A stretch of 64,000 nucleotides of DNA from CALHVX01 sp039198065 (lineage in GTDB: Bacteria; Pseudomonadota; Gammaproteobacteria; Pseudomonadales; Azotimanducaceae), in the NCBI GenBank assembly GCA_039198065.1, contig JBCCTU010000002.1, positions 372,001-436,000 on the forward strand, in the 5' to 3' direction. Under the pieces are notes generated by a model. The model saw nothing but the letters and a program-made list of their open reading frames with translations, searched no databases and had not been told where the DNA came from. Within the stretch, counting starts at the first letter, position 1, and every line of letters starts with the position of its first letter. Positions 62,513 through 64,000 of this stretch are shown one piece after another. Both the position numbers and the translations under genes were made by a program.

Positions 62513-63907
62513 TTACTCGAAGTCGTCGAAGAGGATGAGCCCGAAGGGCGCGCCGCCGCCGGCCGCGTCGCGAGCCGCTGCGGTGTAGATCCCGCCGGCT
62601 TCGACGGTTATGGTCGCCGGTCCGATGACCGCCATACGATCTTCGTCGTCCTCGGCCGTGACGATGACGTCGTACATACCCGGCTCGAGGCTGACGTAGC
62701 CAGTGCTGGCCTCGAACGCTACGCCGGCAAAATTCGGTGCGATGTCTTCACCGTCCTCGTCGGGCATGGTGATGTCCGTTCCCGGTTCAACGACGAAAAT
62801 GTCGACGTCGCCGGCGCTTGGGGACGCATGAATGATTCGAACGCGTGCCTCGGTTGATACCGAGCGATTGTCATCGACAAACACGATCGGCGCGATGTCT
62901 TCCAGTAAACCACCAGCGAACACGGTGTAGCTGAAGCCCTCGGCGAGGTTCAGCGTTTCGTCGATGACTGCAGGCATTGTGGTGCCCGTTGCGGTAACCC
63001 GAAGCTGAGTCATCATCCCGGGCATCAGGCTTTCGTACATGGTGACGTCGGTGTAGGCCAGGTTGCTGAACACTGGGGTAGTGCTCATGCCAGCGAAGAC
63101 GTCGACGTTCGGCGCATCGGGAGAGGCATGCACAACGCGTACGTCCGCCGGAGTGCCTTCGTTGAGCACTTCCGTTGCAAAGCCCGTTTGTTCATCGGAC
63201 AGCAGCAAGCTGATCGGTGAATCGCCGGTGGTGGTGTTGTTGACGGCGATCGCGAACAGGTCTTCTCCGCCAGTGAACGTTACGGTGCCAGAGTCGAACA
63301 CCACAGTGGTGTTGTCGCCGGCAGGTGTAACGGAAATCTGGTAGTCACCGGGGGTGATCGTTACGGGGCCAAGGGTGTCACCGAACATAATCGTTCCGAG
63401 CGGCGTCGCACCGGTAATGTCGGTACCCGGCGCTTCAACGTACACGTCCACCATGGGCGCGTCGGGAGAGCCGTGGATGACCCGGACCTGCGTCTGGGTG
63501 GTGGCGATGTTCGGTCGCGCCTCATCAAGGATGATCGGCGTGATATTGTCGGCGGTGCCGATCGCGATGATCGTGAACTTCTGACCGTCGTTGATGGACA
63601 CCGCCGCCGGTCCGAAGACCTCGACGGGGTCCATCATGCCCGGAACGTTTACGGTGACTACGGCGTCACCACTGGTGGCGTTAAACCCTGCGTAAGACGC
63701 GCTTTTAAACGGAATGCCCGAGAAAATCGTGCTTCCACCGACTTGAAGGGTAACCGGCGGTGCATCGGCTACGGCGTGGACGAAACCAACGAGCGGTCCA
63801 CCGGCGCTTATGGTGCCGTTTGGACCCGTTGGGGAGTCCTGGTCGCGGTCACAGCCAGCAAGCAGAGCGACCCCGGCGATGAGGAAAGAAAGAAAACCGT
63901 TGCGCAT
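62513..63907 (-). CDS. DUF4397-repeat lipoprotein
   Basis: A 464-residue lipoprotein with lipobox LLAGC at residues ~15-19. Four tandem DUF4397 repeats follow, recognised by their openings: HAVADAPPVTLQV, HGSPDAPMVDVYV, HASPDAPNVDVFA and HASPSAGDVDIFV, at about 100-residue spacing. The first repeat has lost part of the consensus. Such Ig-like repeats occur in surface proteins and may bind polymers; function unknown. Confidence 0.9.
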   Translation of the reverse strand: MRNGFLSFLIAGVALLAGCDRDQDSPTGPNGTISAGGPLVGFVHAVADAPPVTLQVGGSTIFSGIPFKSASYAGFNATSGDAVVTVNVPGMMDPVEVFGPAAVSINDGQKFTIIAIGTADNITPIILDEARPNIATTQTQVRVIHGSPDAPMVDVYVEAPGTDITGATPLGTIMFGDTLGPVTITPGDYQISVTPAGDNTTVVFDSGTVTFTGGEDLFAIAVNNTTTGDSPISLLLSDEQTGFATEVLNEGTPADVRVVHASPDAPNVDVFAGMSTTPVFSNLAYTDVTMYESLMPGMMTQLRVTATGTTMPAVIDETLNLAEGFSYTVFAGGLLEDIAPIVFVDDNRSVSTEARVRIIHASPSAGDVDIFVVEPGTDITMPDEDGEDIAPNFAGVAFEASTGYVSLEPGMYDVIVTAEDDEDRMAVIGPATITVEAGGIYTAAARDAAGGGAPFGLILFDDFE

Positions 63908-64000
63908 AGTACGTCCTTGAAATCGTTGCTAAAGCAAGCGCGCGCACGGTAGCAGAATCGGGTGAAAGATGTGTACCTGACCCTGAGGTCAGCAGTTCCC

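Overview
The window looks like GC-rich gammaproteobacterial chromosome, probably marine. Pointers are a fagA-fumC pair, Fur-type operators, the panB-panC-coaX order, a MoxR/DUF58/DUF4350/DUF4129 cluster facing RDD/SpoIIM, and many strict aerobic, outer-membrane and TonB functions. No phage, IS element, CRISPR array or integrase gene was seen. Genus cannot be fixed from sequence reading alone.

Positions 1-34,800 form an iron-acquisition region built from several modules. (a) A minus-strand operon holds a TonB-dependent receptor, a PepSY-TM reductase, a small membrane protein, an ABC ATPase and a giant ABC-2 permease fused to an M1-peptidase-like periplasmic domain; the last gene runs off the left edge. 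(b) Divergent D-glutamate genes (dgcA-DUF819 versus dgcN) are followed by a beta-propeller protein, a class-C-beta-lactamase-like serine hydrolase, an AmpG/RhtX-type permease and a lone DUF2470 (heme/iron) protein. (c) A heterodimeric YbtPQ/IrtAB-type ABC pair behind a Fur-like box is translationally coupled to a second serine hydrolase. (d) fagA and a frameshifted fumC lie behind a Fur-like box. (e) A second PepSY-TM unit has two small membrane partners and a lipoprotein azurin. (f) A TetR regulator with a third, membrane-anchored serine hydrolase stands divergent from an RND/MMPL exporter, a LolA-like protein and an outer-membrane barrel. (g) A third PepSY-TM unit lies behind a partial Fur-like box. 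A working reading is that ferric (xeno)siderophores are imported, reduced by PepSY-TM proteins and possibly cleaved by the serine hydrolases, with D-amino acids recovered by DgcN/DgcA. The last two steps are inference.

Positions 34,800-64,000 are mostly housekeeping and metabolic: pantothenate/CoA genes, a Spy-like protein, tRNA-Ala(GGC) followed by two structured ~120-bp tandem repeats, small orphan genes (including an isolated EF-Ts-type TS-N domain), a BCCT-like transporter beside a GMC (choline-type) dehydrogenase, an MDR dehydrogenase with a LysR regulator, TIGR03643/DCC/MipA, an amidohydrolase, exported and barrel proteins, an old-yellow-enzyme homologue, the MoxR-DUF58 cluster convergent with RDD-SpoIIM, an HD-domain protein, a Tat-type amidase and a four-repeat DUF4397 lipoprotein.

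Many gene pairs overlap by ATGA, GTGA or TTGA, so GTG and TTG starts are common and several starts below were placed on that basis.
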